Shown: piece by piece, positions 4,839 to 5,657 of the stretch | Layout of the letters: every line of letters starts with the position of its first letter | Numbering within the stretch: the first letter of the stretch is position 1 | Source of the DNA: Rubrobacter sp. | Lineage (GTDB): Bacteria > Actinomycetota > Rubrobacteria > Rubrobacterales > Rubrobacteraceae | Length of the DNA stretch: 5,657 bases | Reading direction: 5' to 3' | Assembly (NCBI GenBank): GCA_013815485.1 | Contig: JACDGB010000142.1 | Span: forward strand, 1-5,657 | The notes under the pieces: model-generated | Databases searched by the model: none | What the model was told of the DNA's origin: nothing | What the model saw: the letters and a program-made list of their open reading frames with translations, nothing else | Translations under genes and position numbers: made by a program

Positions 4839-5657
4839 ATGCAGGAAGAAGCACTGCGAAGAGAAGAGATCGGTCGGGACCTGCGGACTGAGTTGGCCCT
4901 CTACAAAGGGGAATCGCACTTCCGTCGCTTGCTGGAGAAGCTGCCCGCTGGAGCATACACCTGCGACCCCGAAGGGCTGATCACCTATTTCAACCAACAC
5001 GCGGTGCAGCTTTGGGGGCGTACACCGAAACTGGGCGATCCTGTGGACCGCTTCTGTGGCTCCTTCAAGCTCTTTTCACCCGCTGGATCGCCTATCGCCC
5101 ACGACCGATGCTGGATGGCACTGGCGCTCGAGACGGACAGGGAGTACAACGGGCGCGAGATCGTCATCGAGCGTCCGGATGGCCGGCGTCTCACCGCGTT
5201 CGCCCACGCCAACCCAATCCACGACGGGTCAAACAAACTTCTCGGGGCGGTGAACGTCCTCGTGGATATCAGCGAACGCAAGCGCGTCGAGCAGGAGTTG
5301 GAGCGTCGGGTGGCCGAGCGCACCGCAGAGCTTGAGGCGATCAACGAGGAGTTGCGGCGCCACATCGCCGAACGGAGGGCCCTGGAAAGCCAACTAGAGT
5401 ACCAGGCCTCCCACGACCACCTGACCGACCTGCCCAACCAGACGTCGTTCTACGAAAACCTCGGACGCGCCCTCGCTCGCGCGAGACGCCAGGGCGACAA
5501 GGTGGCGCTGCTGTTTTTGGACCTGGACAACTTCAAGCTCGTAAACGACACTCTGGGCCACCAGATCGGGGATCGGGTGCTCGTCGAGGTGGCCGAGCGC
5601 TTGAAGAGGTGCTTGCGGGAGGCGGACACGGCTGCGCGGTTCGGCGGGGACGAGTTC
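4839..5657 (+). CDS. PAS/coiled-coil/GGDEF protein, 3' end outside window
   Basis: An open frame of 273 codons from ATG 4839 to the window edge, ending inside GGDEF. Domains: a short N-terminal helix (1-25); PAS about 27-146 (LLEKLPAGAYTCDPEGLITYFN...WGR, ending VLVDISERKRVEQ); a long charged coiled coil 146-188 (ELERRVAERTAELEAINEEL), as in signalling linkers; and GGDEF from 189. Catalytic landmarks are D228 (FLDLDNFK), N236 and RFGGDEF 267-273. The inhibitory-site motif R260-E-A-D263 sits five residues before GGDEF. The usual DPLTGLPNR is diverged to DHLTDLPNQ. No membrane segment is visible. Expected role: cytoplasmic diguanylate cyclase making c-di-GMP under PAS control. An EAL domain may follow beyond the window. 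It matches the GGDEF of the 2471 gene closely (LLFLDLDxFKxVNDxLGH), suggesting related paralogs. Confidence 0.88.
   Translation, partial: MQEEALRREEIGRDLRTELALYKGESHFRRLLEKLPAGAYTCDPEGLITYFNQHAVQLWGRTPKLGDPVDRFCGSFKLFSPAGSPIAHDRCWMALALETDREYNGREIVIERPDGRRLTAFAHANPIHDGSNKLLGAVNVLVDISERKRVEQELERRVAERTAELEAINEELRRHIAERRALESQLEYQASHDHLTDLPNQTSFYENLGRALARARRQGDKVALLFLDLDNFKLVNDTLGHQIGDRVLVEVAERLKRCLREADTAARFGGDEF

Noticed and set aside
4669..5000. Minus-strand open frames over the start of the second GGDEF gene
   Set aside because: They are antisense to a clear PAS coding region, have no family motif and arise from GC-rich codon structure.

Overview
The window is GC-rich and carries GGDEF/EAL signalling genes together with IS3, IS30, ISL3 and IS701 transposase remnants. 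This mix suits a high-GC bacterium such as an actinobacterium. A Rubrobacter-like host is a guess from the style of the transposases and cannot be shown from the window.

Layout. Positions 1-143 hold the 3' end of an ISL3 transposase (+) and its terminal sequence. Positions 137-1070 hold an IS3-family element (-): orfB broken by an in-frame TAA, plus the last codons of orfA. Positions 1071-2019 hold an IS30-family element (-) whose transposase has a pair of compensating frameshifts and a TGA in place of a tryptophan. It is fused at 2009-2019 to the first ~70 codons of an IS701-family transposase (-, start at 2218). Positions 2219-2470 are a non-coding leader with three inverted repeats. Positions 2471-4219 encode PAS-GGDEF-EAL in one frame, interrupted by a single TAG at codon 357, where the EAL family has a tryptophan. 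Positions 4252-4563 are a three-part scar: ISL3 3' end (-), IS3 orfA 5' fragment (+), IS30 3' end (+). Positions 4564-4838 are non-coding with one strong hairpin. From 4839 an open PAS/coiled-coil/GGDEF gene runs off the window.

How the parts work together. Both large genes belong to cyclic di-GMP signalling. The first is now, without readthrough, a PAS-linked diguanylate cyclase that has lost nearly all of its phosphodiesterase domain. Its GGDEF domain has no RxxD inhibitory site. The second keeps RxxD but has a diverged DxLT region. No transposase in the window looks intact; only the first ISL3 copy, which extends beyond the left edge, could be complete. The region is best read as an insertion-sequence graveyard around a damaged c-di-GMP locus. 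I found no CRISPR array, tRNA, rRNA or recognisable riboswitch.
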